A stretch of DNA of 64,000 nt from Balaenoptera acutorostrata (GCF_949987535.1 NC_080070.1:14637770-14701769), one strand, 5' to 3'. Counted from the first letter of the stretch, positions 22,716 through 34,255 are shown. A program made the numbers and translations. Notes: a model not told the origin generated them from the sequence alone.

Positions 22716-24455
22716 GTAGGTGGCATTTGGGGAACGTGTGTTTCAGTTGTTGTGTGCTCTGCTGCAGGTACAGAACCTACTCAGACTAGCTACAGCATTA
22801 AGAGGGTTAGCTGGCTTGCAGAGTTATGCCCTGGCACTCTCTGTCTCTGTTTCCTGTGCCTGGCCCTCCTCTGAGTGTATTTGTACTTTCCTTCACTTAA
22901 TACCAAAGTGCTGCTGTTCATTTTTGAGTGATCTATAAGAAGGTTGAGGCTTCATGAAACAGAAAAATCAGTGTATATTTACCACATTCAAATGAAAACA
23001 TAGTAGCATGTATTATAAAGCTATAAAATACAACATAAATTTATAAAAAGTAAATGTTTGGTGTATAATCATTTTAATGATGATGCAGATGCAGTTAACA
23101 AAGCATTAAATGATAAGCCAAACACAACATAAAATAAAGGAAAAAGACACCAGAAAAATCACTTAATTAGATGTTTTATCTTTAAGTTTGCCAGTGATGT
23201 TACTGAGACATCAGGTATTCTTGTGCAGATTTTTCCAGAAGCCAAAAAGTTCTTTCTTAGTTTAGACTAACTTAGAGAATGGTGAGGAAATAGTAATAAT
23301 CTAACTCCTAATATTTTCTGTTTCCATCTTCAAGTGATTATATCTTTTGTTTTATAACTTGCAGGAAATCTTTTTGAACAGCTCTTTGGGTTTTTCTGTT
23401 CATTTGTGTGTATGTTTGTTAGTCAGGTTTTTTCCACTGGTAGCAAACTGTGGTTTTTGTTTCTAAAAAGGATTTTAAGTTCCTCTTTTTCCTCCAGTTG
23501 TGTCATGTATGAATGGCAATTCCAGTGTAGAGTCACCTGTAGCAGTTTGACTACTGACATGCATATTCCACTAGTTGGAAAGGCTTTGAAACAGAGAAAG
23601 AATTATCCTTGTGGGTAGAGGCTTTGTGATATGTAACTATAGGGCTGCTTGTTGTGATCTGCAAGCCAGTCTAGACTGGAAGCCATCTCATCAGCTTGTC
23701 TTTTCAAGGGAATAATTGAGTCACAGGCCTGAATTTTTGTAAATGTTGAAATACACCAAAAATTACACCAACAAAACCCCATTATTTTAGTACTTGGATA
23801 TCATGGAATACCAAAAACAGGTGCTGCAGGCACTAATGGGCCAACTTCATCCCCAGGGTGGGATCCCTTATGTCACGGGCTGCCAGAAGCCACGAGGGTA
23901 GTGCCTGGCCTTCTATGCATTTAGGAGCAGGCAGGGCCCTCCTGCAGCTGACAGGGGCAAATCTGTGAGCTTTGCAAACTGATCAGACCCCTCTGAACCA
24001 GTAGTTTTAGGCTTGAGGCAAGTGTGCTAGGATTGGAGCTGGGTGAGGGGTCAGTTCTCTCCAATCCCCACGGCCACTTACAGGGGGAGGGTGGCCTGGA
24101 TGGTGAGAGGTACCATGGTGCCCATTAGTTTGGATGTGTGACAGCCCAAGCTGGGACTGTAGCCAGAGCTGTAGCCAGCGCTGCTGTTAGCGGACTGCAC
24201 CTTCCATCAGCCGGAGAAATCTGGCTCATTTCTGTTTCACAGAGAACTTACAGTGTTTCTGTTTCTTCTTTTAAGATTTCACAGATGGACTTCAGTGGTT
24301 GTGTTTGTGGAGCATGGCAGGGTCATTTAAGGAAGCTAGAGGGAAAAGGTATTATCAATCCAAGCAAATAGAGTACCTGTGAGTCTAACAAAGTAACCTC
24401 CTGGGGTTTCCGCTCCCTGTTTCCTTTGAAGCCAAGTGTGCCTTCCTTCCTCCCT
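22716..24455. other. PARP12 intron, no gene seen
   Basis: Apparently unique sequence. Nothing coding or structurally distinctive was recognised. Confidence 0.45.
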
Positions 24456-24459
24456 TTCT

Positions 24460-25500
24460 TATTAAAATTTATTTTTGGCTATGTGTAAAACATGATTTAA
24501 GAGTCAAAACTATATGAAAAGATATACTCAGTAGTCAGTATTCTCACTGTTAGCTCCACACTGTTTCTATGATGGGCAACCATTTTCATCAGTTTCTGGT
24601 TTATCTTTCTGTGTTTCTTTTTGCAAAAATGAGCAAATGCATATACATAAAAGTATCTTATTATTTTCCTTTTCTTGCATAAAAGGTAACATTCTATATA
24701 TACTATTCTGTACCTTTTGTTTTTCACTTAAAAATAGATCATTACTAGATTTATTGTGATCATTCCACAGTATATACAGATCTTGAAAAAGAAAATTACT
24801 CCCTTTCAGTTCATTGAAGTCTTCTGAATTCTGTTTCTGTCTTCACAGTTCTCCATCATTTGCATGTACCATAGTTTAATCTGTCCCCTTTCGAGGGATG
24901 TTTTGCCTTTTTTCAATCTTTTGCTGTTACAAGTATGATACCACAAAGGATGTCTGGTGTATGTGCTATTTCATATTTGTGGAGGTGGGTCCTCAGGTTA
25001 GAGTCCTAGAAGGTAAATGCAAGTTCCTCTTTGTGGGGTGGAACCGTTATGCACTCACCCCAGAATGTGTGAGGTGCCTGCTTCCCTCCCCCTTGCCAAC
25101 AGAGGGAGTCAACAAGCTCTTGGATTTTTGCTATTCTCATAGGTGGGAAAGGGTGTTTCAGTGTATTTAATGTACTTTCTCTTATGAGTGAGGTTTAATA
25201 TTTTTTTCCTACATGTAAGGGCCATTTGCCTTTCTTTTTCAGTGGACTGTTTGTCTTTTTGTCCATTCTTCTCTCAACATTTTGGTATTTTTCTTAAACA
25301 TTAGGAGTCTTCTATCTAATGGGGAGATCAGCCCTCAGTTTGTTATATAAATTGCAATGTGTTTTCTTCGTTTGTTGTTTGCCTTGTGGCTTTGTCTATG
25401 AAGTATTTTACCATGCAGAAATATTTATTATTTATTTAGTTAAATGTTTCAGTCTCTCCTGTGGTTTGCTTCTGGATTTAGTTTTAGTTAACTATGAGTG
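24460..25500 (-). mobile_element. Old L1M/HAL1-like relic, antisense
   Basis: A T-rich antisense old-LINE text with scattered familiar phrases ('tgcaaaaatgagcaaatgca', 'cttttgctgttacaagtatg', 'cccccttgccaacagaggga'). Too diverged for a subfamily call. Confidence 0.5.
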
Positions 25501-25960
25501 ATCCTACTTCTGGATGTCATTTTTTAGTCTCTCCCTATCCAGAGCCTACCCTAGATGCAGTTTAGAAAAACTTATCTGTCTCCTTTCTGAGACTGGATCT
25601 CCTTTGTTGTCACTCTACTTAGTTTTCAGGGGACCACGGCAGACACCACATGTCAGAAATAAGAGTGGTTATTTTGGTTAAATTCAGAGTAAGATATGAG
25701 GGATTCAGGATCTCCCTGCTCTGTCACACACGTTGGTGCAGTAAAGTGCGTCGTGCTTCCCTCTAACTTGTGTGACGGTAGCTGGTGGTCATGACTCCAG
25801 CAAGCAAGTCTGCTTGGGCCTTTGTGGCCACCTGGGACTCTTGTGTGGGTCACTTTTAGAAACAAATCGTCTATTTACATAATTAATGGGGTCACAGAAT
25901 ATGATCTCCATATTCAGAAGTTTAAGGATTGAAATGGCATTTACACATCAGGTAACTGGT
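25501..25960. other. PARP12 intron, no feature seen
   Basis: Short unique-looking stretch between two old LINE relics. Confidence 0.4.
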
Positions 25961-25964
25961 TTAT

Positions 25965-27030
25965 TAGTTCATTACTGTCCTTTCATCCTCCATGAAGTTT
26001 TTTTCATATGATTGTCTTATTTTTTTCTTACCTTCTTTTTGATATATTTTGTCATTTAATTTATTCCTCTCTACTAGTTTGGAAGTTATACACTCTATTA
26101 CTGTTTTTTTCTTTTAAGGCCACTCTAGAAATTACAACATGAGTTTTTCACTTGGGTATAAGTCAGTCAATATCTTTGCTGTTCTACCAGCTAACACAAG
26201 ATCCTTCATATACTTTATTCCATTTACCTTCCTCTGGACTTGCTATTTTTTAACTTCATGAGACACTGCTTTTTTACACTATGACTGTTTCTTTAAATTT
26301 ACTCCCACTTACACCATTTTCTTTGTCTTTTAAAATTTCCTTAGATGAAGATCTGTTGGGAAAAAAATCTGTTTTTCTTTGCCTGAATACGTCTTTATTT
26401 TGCCCTCAATCTTAGGGATATTTTCACTGGGTGTAGACATTTTACTTGTAGTTATTTTCTCTTGAAACATTGAAGATATCACTCCACTGTCCTTTGGTTT
26501 CCATTGCTGCTTTTGAGAAACCAGCTGTTGGTCTAACTGATGCTTTCTTTCAGAATGACGTTTTTTCCCCTTCTGGCTGCTTTTAAGATTTTCTGTTTGT
26601 AGTATGCACTCTCACTGTGGTGTGTCTGGGTATGTGTTTTTATTTGTCCTGTTTGAGATTCTTTCTGCTTCTTAAGTCTGTAGGTTGGTATGTCTCATTA
26701 GTCCTATTTGAAAATTGCCTCCATGCTGTTCTAGCTACTCTCTTTTTGGAGATTCAGTTTGGCTCTGACCAGATTCAGGCCTTCTCACTCTGTTCTCCAT
26801 GTCTTGGCTTCTTCCCCGCCTTGTTTATCTCCTTCCTGCTCTGCGCCACATTCTGAATAATTTCACTGCCCCTACCTTTCCGCTCGCTCACCCTCTCTTT
26901 AGGCCATCTCATCTGCTAGTAAGCCTGTCCATTGAACTTCTTCTTCAGGGATTGTATTTTCATTTCTACAAGTTCTGTTCGTTTTTTTTTCTTTTCAAAT
27001 CCTCCAGGTCTTTTTACAGTTTTCTGTTCC
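25965..27030 (-). mobile_element. Old L1 3' UTR, antisense
   Basis: Antisense L1 3' UTR text, e.g. 'ccactctagaaattacaaca', 'ggtttccattgctgcttttg' and 'attgtattttcatttctaca'. It hosts the younger L1 at 27040 and resumes at 27482. Confidence 0.7.
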
Positions 27031-27039
27031 TTGCATATG

Positions 27040-27472
27040 ATTTTTTTTTAATAGATCCTTATTGGAATATAATTGCTTCACAGTACTGTGTTAGTTTCTG
27101 TTGTACAACGAAGTGGATCAGTCATAATGCATACATATGTCCCCATATCCCCTCCCTATTGAGGCTCCTTCCCACCCTCCCTATCGCATGTCTCTAGGTC
27201 ATCGCAAAGCACCGAGCTGATCTCCCTGTGCTATGCTGCTGCTTCCCACTAGCTAATTATTTTACATTCGGTAGTGTACGTATATTGATGCTACTCTCAC
27301 TTCTCCCCAGCTTCCCCCTCCTCCCCCGTGTCCTCAACTCCATTCTTTATGTCTGCGTCTTTATTCCTGCCCTGCCACTAGATTCATCAGCACCATTCTT
27401 TTTTTTTTTTTAGATTCCATATATATGTGTTAACATGCGGTATTTGTTTTTCTTTTTCTGACTTACTTCACT
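27040..27472 (-). mobile_element. 5'-truncated cetacean-type L1 3' end with target-site duplication
   Basis: The duplication ttgcatatg is at 27031-27039 and 27473-27481. The inserted 430 bases are antisense L1 3' UTR closely related to the one at 12834-13260, e.g. 'caccgagctgatctccctgt'. Confidence 0.88.
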
Positions 27473-27481
27473 TTGCATATG

Positions 27482-28054
27482 TTTTTAAAGTTTGTCTTTT
27501 ATTTCTTTAAACATAGAAAGAATAGTTGTTTTATAATCTGCCTGGTAATTTCAGCATCTTAAGTCTTCATGGGTCTGTTACTGGTTGATTCTTGCTTGTG
27601 GGACCTTTTTTTTTAGTTATTTTTAAACTGTGCCATTTTCCTAGGAAAGTTATTTGTGGGAGTTCTTTGAGGCTTAGAATGAAGGTACACGTCTCATGCC
27701 AGCAGAAACAGAAGGTAGATCTATTGTAGGAAGAACAGCATTCTGAAACTGAATAGGAATGATTTGGACTTAGAGTTTCACAGTCCTTATCTCTAAATCC
27801 TTTGGGCCATGTGTTTTTTAGAAATAAGTTTTTATTTCATTTTTAGAAAGAGCATGTGCTGCTTTGTATTATGTGACACATGCAATTAAACACGCTAATA
27901 TTTTTTGCAGTAAAAGTATGCATAGTCACTTAAAGAAGGAAATATATATAGACCACAAGTAGTCTCTTAGCAGTTCAAGTCAAATCTCTACTGCCAAATG
28001 AATTTTGACATCAATTTTATGTCTTAAAAAATGTTTTATATGCCAGTTATATGT
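27482..28054 (-). mobile_element. Old L1 3' UTR resumed, then intronic sequence
   Basis: L1-like text to about 27800 ('ttataatctgcctggtaatt', 'gtctgttactggttgattct'), followed by unique A/T-rich sequence without a gene. Confidence 0.5.
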
Positions 28055-28067
28055 CATTGAGGCTGTT

Positions 28068-28126
28068 TTTTTTAATTAATTAGTTTTTTATTGGAGTATA
28101 GTTGATTTACAAGGTTGTGTTAGTTT
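28068..28126 (-). mobile_element. 59-base L1 3' tail insertion with target-site duplication
   Basis: A very short antisense L1 3' end ('attggagtatagttgattta', 'caaggttgtgttagttt') flanked by cattgaggctgtt at 28055-28067 and 28127-28139. It is an extreme 5' truncation. Confidence 0.85.
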
Positions 28127-28139
28127 CATTGAGGCTGTT

Positions 28140-28556
28140 GGTTTTTTTTAAATTTTTTTATCATTGTGTTCTGAATTCACAGCATTTTTAATTTATCTTT
28201 TATTTTATTTATTTTTGGCTGCATTGGGTCTTCGCTGTGTGCGGGCTTTCTCTAGTTGCGGCGAGCAGGGCTACTCTTTGTTGAGGTGTGCAGGCTTCTC
28301 ATTGCGGTGGCTTCTCTTGTCGTGGAGCACGGGCTCTAGGCACACGGGCTTCAGTAGTTGTGGCATGTGGGCTCAGTAGTTGTGGCGCACGGGCTTCAAT
28401 AGTTGTGGCTCGTGGGCTCTAGAGCGCAGGCTCAGTAGTTGTGGCACACGGGCTTATTTGCTCTGCGGCATGTGGGATCTTCCCGGACCAGGGCTTGAAC
28501 CCGTGTCCCCTGCATTGTCAGGTGGATTCTTAACCACTGTGTCACCAGGGAAGTCC
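28140..28556 (-). mobile_element. Long CHR-type SINE with target-site duplication and extra 3' tail
   Basis: Antisense SINE with head 'accactgtgtcaccagggaa' and repeated 'tagttgtggc' units. It is flanked by cattgaggctgtt at 28127-28139 and 28557-28569, the same target already duplicated by the L1 tail. Its 3' end has an A-rich tail, about 30 non-SINE bases and a second A/T run (28140-28190). Confidence 0.93.
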
Positions 28557-28704
28557 CATTGAGGCTGTTCTTAATGAAAGTTTCAGGGCTCTTTGAATTT
28601 CAGAATCATGGATGAGGGTTTGGGTGTGCTGCTTTAGTCATGTGCTCTGTCCCTTATGTGTTGGAGTTGGGATGCAGGTGAGAAGTGGATCCCTCGTGCC
28701 TGAT

Positions 28705-28730
28705 TGGTTTTGGTTTTGGTTTTGGTTTTG
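28705..28730. repeat. Short (GGTTTT)n tandem repeat
   Basis: About four perfect units of GGTTTT. A simple repeat, 195 bases before a PARP12 exon. Confidence 0.85.
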
Positions 28731-28925
28731 ACCACATCGGCAAAGATGGAAGTGCTGTCTGTCACGTGGTGAGAGTGTGGTTATGTGCTTCCTCGCCTCC
28801 TCCTTGCTTTTACAGAACGATATGCTGACGCTCAAGACTGATGGCCTCGGCTGCTGGAGGCACCTCTGGGAAACCTACTTATGTCTAAGAACAAACTAAG
28901 TGTTTCTCTTTACGTTTTGTAACAG

Positions 28926-28998
28926 CGTCAATTCCCAAGGCCTAAAGAGCATCCCTGAGCATTGGGACCACTTGGCCCTGCTGGACACTGGCTTTAAG
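28926..28998 (+). CDS. PARP12: PARP12 exon, linker to the catalytic domain
   Basis: 73 bases with a CAG acceptor and GTATGA donor. Its first base completes the split Cys codon, then NSQGLKSIPEHWDHLALLDT and GFK follow, ending in phase 0. The K-S-I-P-x-x-W motif matches the linker just before the PARP12 catalytic domain. It is one of the least conserved parts of the protein. Confidence 0.93.
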
Positions 28999-30783
28999 GT
29001 ATGAGACTGGCACTGCCCCAGGCTGGGGAGGAGGGTGCCCTTAGACATCGGTGAGTGGGAGTGGACCGCGCTGTGTCCTCCGCCGCTGAGAGGTGCGTGC
29101 AAGGTTTGGTTTCCTTCAGATCTTGGGGATTTTACGGCTAGGTGACTACCCAGGAGGTGACCATGGCTTGAGGGGAGAGGATGTATGGTGGAGGGAGGAT
29201 GACGAACTGGAAATTTTCTAGGAAGGGCATAAATAAGGAGCTTAAGAGCTGCTTAGCTAATAAAAGTTTTACTAAGCGAGAAAAGGGAAAGAAGCCAGCA
29301 GAAGGTTTGGTGTGATGAGGACCATCTAGAAGGGGAGTTGCTGTTGGGAGGTGCTAGGAACTTACTAGAAGATGAGAGAAGGAACAGTCTATTCAGTGAG
29401 CTGCAGTGGGCGCCACGCTGAGCTGAGTAGAGATCTCAGGCTGGTGTCCGATGACGCCCCATGTCCGTGGAGCGCTCTGACTGGCCTCTGACCTGGCAAG
29501 CACTGTGCAGACTGGTTTTTCCAGCACGTGCCTGGGAGCCGCACAAAGCACACACAGACACCAGCAGCCCTGGCAGGACGTGTGGAGGGCTGGGCAACTT
29601 GCAGACACAGTACTCGGCCATCAGGGGACCAGGCGACTGTATTTCAGGGATCAAGGAAGGTGTCACTGGGTCCACACCTAATGATGGCTGGCGCTTACAC
29701 AGGCAGAGGGTGGGGAAGGACACGCCAGTTGATGGGAACTGGCTGGGGAAGGAACCCAAGTCAGGACACGGAGGGTCTCAGGTGGAGGGCGTGCATAGGC
29801 GGGGGCTGGGGGACAGGAGAGGGAGGTCAGGGCCGAGCTGTAGAGTGCCCTGGTCAGGGGGCCGAGCTGCGGGCCATGATAGGTGCGGGAGTCCTTGCCA
29901 GGCTCCAGGCTGGGAGGGCAGGGCTTGAGGGGAGAGGGTTTGGTGGCGTCTAGTGAGATAGGAGCAAGGAAACCAAAGTCAGATTTTGGGTTGCAGAGAC
30001 CCATGGATGTTTACACGGAGTCCTGATCGTTTAGGGTCTTTGGGGAGTGAGGTGGTTATTACATGGCTGCACTCGGTGGGGGAAAGGATGGTGATCCCAG
30101 GTCAGGCTGTCATTGGGCCAGGCCTCGTGGAGCCGGGAACAGGGAGGCTGGTTGGGGTCCAGGCTGCAAGGGCAGGGATTTGTGGGTTGTCACTCTGTGA
30201 GACAGTTGGGGGCTGCGAGTCAGGGGCCTCTCTGGGCTCATCAGGAGTGTTGCTTCCCAGAGCCAGACGCTAAGGGAAGGGAGGGCTCAGCTGGGAGGGA
30301 GGGGCGCCCGCGGGTCTTGCTGAGCTCCTGGGCTGCTGTGTGCCGTCTGCCGGCCTGGCCTCTCGCTCGGCGCTCACCGTGCGTGTGGCTCACGCAGCAT
30401 TGCTGCCTGTGGCAGGGTTTGCCCCCTCTCTGCCAGATGTGTGTGTTCCACATCCGTTGGCACCAGCTCCGTGGTCTTGTCGACGCTGTAGTCAGCCCTG
30501 TGTGGGGTCAGAAGAAGAGCAGGGGTGTGCTGGGGGCCGCCAGGGTGGTGCTCACGTAGCATCGCCTGCCTGTCCTTTAGGCTGGCTTCACAGTGGAGAG
30601 GAGAGAAGTGACCACAAGTAGCACACCCCCGGAGCCTGGAGAGACTGCTCCTTGAAGTAAAGGGGAGCGTGGTAGACGCCGTCTGGGTTTGCCTGTGGTT
30701 CTGGCATTTCATGAGCAGCCTTGGGAAGAGATGTGTATTCTACACTTTGATGATAACAGAGTAAAAATATTTGCCCCTTACAG
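28999..30783. other. PARP12 intron, GC-richer, no second gene
   Basis: Overlapping open frames of 100-155 codons occur on both strands between 29390 and 30720, but they reflect low stop-codon frequency in GC-rich DNA. They share no recognisable family and lack splice-consistent structure. Possible L2-like purine-rich sequence is spread through 29200-30200. Confidence 0.5.
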
Positions 30784-30914
30784 AGGATCGCCCTCCCTTC
30801 GTCCTCAGAGGAGTTTCAAAAGGTCTGGAACCTCTTCACCAATACGATGCCTCTCTGCCACGTTCAGAAGATTGAGCGGGTCCAGAACGTGGCCCTCTGG
30901 GAAGTCTACCAGTG
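30784..30914 (+). CDS. PARP12: PARP12 exon, start of the catalytic domain
   Basis: 131 bases with acceptor TTACAG and donor GTGCGT (less usual, but GT). It encodes PSSSEEFQKVWNLFTNTMP then VQKIERVQNVALWEVYQW, the start of the PARP-like ADP-ribosyltransferase fold, where the I-x-R-V-Q-N motif is a family hallmark. It ends two bases into a Trp codon that is completed in the next exon. Confidence 0.96.
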
Positions 30915-31791
30915 GTGCGTTGGGGGCTCGCTCTTGGTGGGCTGGTGCCTCTGTCCCCTCAGCCAGCTGCTTACCAGACATGCCCCGGGCTGCAGGGACA
31001 ATCTGAGAAAGCAGCCACTGTTTGTCCAGTGCTGTTGGGATCAGGAGCTGTGTCCCTCTCCTGTCTGCCTCCTCATCCGTACAAGCTCAGTGCTGGCATG
31101 TTCCTCCAGGGAGATGGGAGGCTGCGGCTTCCCTAGAGACAGAGCTGGCTCCTGCACTAGTGCCCTCGGCCTCCCTGAAGACCAACAGGGGACGGGTCCG
31201 AATAAGCCACCCACACCCTGGGGAGTGTAAAGCTGCTGTCCTGGCAGCCAGAGGGCAGGGGCCTCCTCCTTGTGCCTGAGGACTGGCATGTTCTCAGGCA
31301 CTTGTTTGTGTGGGGAGGAGCCCACAGCAGGTCACCGCAGTGGGCCTGGGCTCCTGCTGCCCTTCCCCACAAGAGGTTGGAGCAGTGTAATCTGAACTCT
31401 GGTTCCAGTGATGAGATCAAGATAACTTACAGGAGAGGGAGAAGGAGGCCCCCCCCCATCCCCAGCCAGCATCTGCCAGCTCCCCTGGCTAAGCTCCAGG
31501 CGGAAGCAAGGTGGTGGGAAGAAGTACACCTGCCTTCCAAGGGCTGGTCTGTCTGCTTTGGGGGTTCAGGGAGCAATGCAGGCCTGGAGCGCTGGAGGGA
31601 AGGCTTCCCTCTGCTCTCACCCAGGCCCTGCTCTCGCCTCTTCCGGCCCCCGGCCCGTGGCTGGAGTCTCACGGGCCTGTGGCTGCTGGCCTCATGGCAC
31701 CTCTCATAAAACGTGTTTCGTGGGCCGGGTGGCCGGTGTTTGGTGGCAGGCGTCCTCTGCCGCCAGCCCGCGTTCACTCCTGTGATTCTAG
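30915..31791. other. PARP12 intron, no separate gene
   Basis: A C/T-rich intron. A 256-codon frame starting at 31511 simply runs through this intron, the next exon and past its donor. Confidence 0.6.
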
Positions 31792-31943
31792 GCAGAAGGA
31801 GCAGATGCAGAAGAGAAACGGCGGGAAGACAGTGGATGAGAGGCAGCTGTTCCACGGCACCAGCGCCGGTTTCGTCGACGCCATCTGCCAGCAGAACTTT
31901 GACTGGCGGGTCAGTGGTCTCCATGGTGCGTCCTATGGCAGGG
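31792..31943 (+). CDS. PARP12: PARP12 exon with the catalytic histidine
   Basis: 152 bases with a TAG acceptor and strong GTAAGT donor. It encodes KRNGGKTVDERQLFHGTSAG then FVDAICQQNFDWRVSGLHGA. LFHGT carries the NAD+-binding catalytic His of the H-Y-I triad, and NFDWR is the conserved segment after it. It ends one base into the Gly codon shared with the last exon. Confidence 0.97.
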
Positions 31944-33174
31944 GTAAGTGCGAGGCGGCCTCTGCTGGCAGAACCCTCCTTGCCTCGCTGTCCAGGGCCC
32001 GGAAACCACTTGAAAGCAAATTGATGGAGGGCGTGGGGGGAACCAGCATGAGCTGGACCAGCGGTTCAGACTCAGTGAGCACTGGCCGGGATGTGGGACG
32101 CCCAGCTGGCAGCACCTTGCTCCCATTGCCCTGTGTGCAGCCCTGGGCCCGACCCAGGGTTGGAGCAGGGGTGGCCCTGCTTAGGCTGTGGTTTGGCTTC
32201 ACTGGGAAATGGGGCTGCATCCCTGTGGGACCCTTTCCAGCCCTGAGTCAGGTCCCCACCTGCGCTGTTTCCACAGAGTAGAAATCTGAACGCTCAGATA
32301 CGCTCGTGTAAATATGTCATTCTTACTATAATGTGAGTTCCCTCTTTTCCTGTCCCTTATTTTTTAACTTTGTTTGAAAATAATTTCAAACTCACAGGAA
32401 AGGTGCAAGAATAATACTAAAAAAAAAAAAAACCCTCCCATGTAAATTTTACCTAGTTCATCAGCTTTAACACTTTTCACATTGGCTTTATCACCCCTTC
32501 CCTTATTTCTGAACCATTGGGGAGTAGGCGGCATACATCATACCCCTTCACCCCGTAACACCTCCTAAGAACAAGAACTTTCTCTTCTGTAACCACGACA
32601 CGGTTGCTAGGTGGAGAGCATCTCGTAGCGGTGTGATCTGCAGTCAGCAGCCCCTCTGCCGAGTCCATCCGTTAGCTTCCGTCCCGCGTGCTGACGGCTG
32701 CGGGGTCGAGGTGCACGAGAGCCAGTGGTGGGCTGTGAACCTGAATGTGTAGGCGCAGCTTCCAGCTCAGGCCCCCATTCGACAGGGCTCATGAATCCGT
32801 ACATTGGGCTGCCGGTGTCTGCGCCGTGTTCTGTGTGTGGGGTCTTAGCCACGTTCCATGCCAGCCCTGGGAGGTCGGGCCCGACAGCCCCGTTTTATGG
32901 CTCAGGAAACGGAGGTTCTGGGCAGGGGATGGGGGCTCAGTAACGAGGTGTCCAGAGACCTTGAGGATTTGAGTGACAGATCCTAACTTGAAAGGAGTTC
33001 TCTGTCTCAGAGTTTGGTGACTCCTCTGATGCTCCTTACAAGGGAAAAGCTGGGAAGACGGGAGCAGAGGGAGGGCAGAGGCCACTGGCCTCGCCCGGGT
33101 TGCAGGATGCCGGCGTGCCTCTTCCGGCCGCGGGCTGTCCCCTGGTGCCCAGCCCAGCCCTGGTGTCCTTGCAG
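31944..33174. other. Last PARP12 intron, with an old L1-like patch
   Basis: Around 32345-32560 an A/T-rich patch with 'tttcaaactcacaggaaagg' resembles antisense old L1 sequence. The remainder is GC-rich and unique-looking. No gene seen. Confidence 0.45.
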
Positions 33175-33500
33175 GGAGCTACTTTGCCCGGGACGCCGCG
33201 TATTCCCACCACTACAGCAAAACTGACACCAAGTCCTGCACGATGTTCCTGGCTCGGGTGCTGGTGGGCGAATTCGTCCGAGGCAACGCCAACTTCGTCC
33301 GCCCCCCGGCCAAGGAGGGCCAGGGCAACGTCTTGTACGACAGCTGCGTGAACCACGTGTCTGACCCCTCCATCTTCGTGGTCTTCGAGAAGCACCAGGC
33401 CTACCCGGAGTACGTCATCCAGTACACCGACTCCCCCAGGCCCGCTGCCGCCGCCACCAGCCTGCTCTCCTTGGCGTCCTTCTTCGGTGTTCGGCCGTGA
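33175..33500 (+). CDS. PARP12: PARP12 last coding exon with catalytic Tyr and Ile
   Basis: Acceptor GCAG, 326 bases including the TGA stop at 33498-33500. It encodes SYFARDAAYSHHYSKTDT, FLARVLVGEFVRGNANFVRP, DPSIFVVFEKHQ and YPEYVIQYT. Tyr in YFARDAAYS and Ile in EYVIQY complete the H-Y-I triad of mono-ADP-ribosyltransferases. These lack the Glu needed for chain elongation. The Ala/Ser-rich C-terminal tail, ending FFGVRP, looks diverged from the human tail. The exon is strikingly GC-rich, which also opens a 188-codon antisense frame. Confidence 0.97.
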
Positions 33501-34255
33501 GCACCCCGATGGTTTTATGCCTTTCTGGCTGATCTTACTTGAAATAGCTATTAGGGAAAGTTGGGGTTTTTTTGAACAAAAAACTTTTAATGAACTGTTC
33601 ATTTAACATTGACTTCTTGATGAAGTTACATTCTTAATCTCTGGCTGATAATATTTTCACTTTTAAGTCACTTTTGGACTAGCCAGTAGTGATTGTAGGT
33701 GAACCCATTATTGCTTTTTACTCAGGTGTTAAAGTTTTATGTTTTACTCTTTGTTGACTTTGCTGCAGATTGGCACCAGGCACAGAGTTTCCAGACACTA
33801 TTTTATCAATTGGTTTTAATTTTCAAGAGTTTCTGTCTCTTCAGTGGTTTGTTTTTTCAGGGTCTTGGTGGCACCTGGTTTTGTTTTTGTCCGAATGACA
33901 CAGCAGCCATTGGTGCAGGAAATCCTGGGTTGTGGGCCTGCTGAGGCACAGTCATCGTGTCCATTGCTGGGTCTCTAATCTAGGCGGCTCTTCTGCTGCT
34001 TCTCCTGGGCTTCCAGCCTTGAAATTGGCCCATACATCACGTTGTTAGGACCATGGCTACTGTGTGGTGTCACTGAGTCCCTGTCGGTCTCCCTTAGTCC
34101 TGGCAGCAGTCACCGTCACCCAGGAAGTGCACTCACCCTGGCAGGTGCCTCTGCACCGAGCAACCTGTGAATAAGGGTTTTATGTCCCCATGAGATCTGA
34201 ATACCTGTGCTGCAGTGTCACAGCAGAGTCTGGGAATAAAAGAATATTTATCTGA
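33501..34255 (+). other. PARP12: PARP12 3' UTR (proposed)
   Basis: Non-coding, T-rich sequence after the stop. The first good AATAAA (34235-34240) sits about 735 bases downstream, a plausible length for this gene. The end is inferred, placed about 15 bases after the signal. A GT/T-rich patch follows near 34278. Confidence 0.6.
34235..34240 (+). terminator. PARP12 poly(A) signal (proposed)
   Basis: Canonical AATAAA on the + strand, the first in the 3' flank of PARP12. Other AATAAA matches on this strand lie farther into the intergenic gap, e.g. near 35683. Confidence 0.6.

Larger units (their letters stand above)
4387..34255 (+). other. PARP12: PARP12 gene, 3' part (eight coding exons plus 3' UTR)
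   Basis: PARP12 (ARTD12) is a vertebrate, interferon-inducible mono-ADP-ribosyltransferase with CCCH zinc fingers, WWE domains and a C-terminal catalytic domain. It is linked to antiviral defence, Golgi/vesicle traffic and stress granules (established knowledge). Here the exons 4387-4510, 15484-15679, 19584-19725, 22619-22715, 28926-28998, 30784-30914, 31792-31943 and 33175-33500 join in phase to about 412 residues with no stop until the end. That matches the C-terminal three fifths of the roughly 700-residue mammalian protein. The zinc-finger exons lie to the left of the window. The catalytic His-Tyr-Ile triad typical of mono-transferring PARPs is intact. The gene meets TBXAS1 tail to tail. 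Confidence 0.95.

Noticed and set aside
29390..30720. Several overlapping 100-155-codon frames on both strands
   Set aside because: GC-rich intron of PARP12 with few stop codons. Frames overlap on opposite strands, share no known domain and lie between two well-supported exons.
31511..32281. 256-codon + strand frame
   Set aside because: Its only meaningful part is the PARP12 exon at 31792-31943; the rest is intron read-through on both sides.
33036..33602. 188-codon - strand frame
   Set aside because: Antisense shadow of the GC-rich last PARP12 exon.
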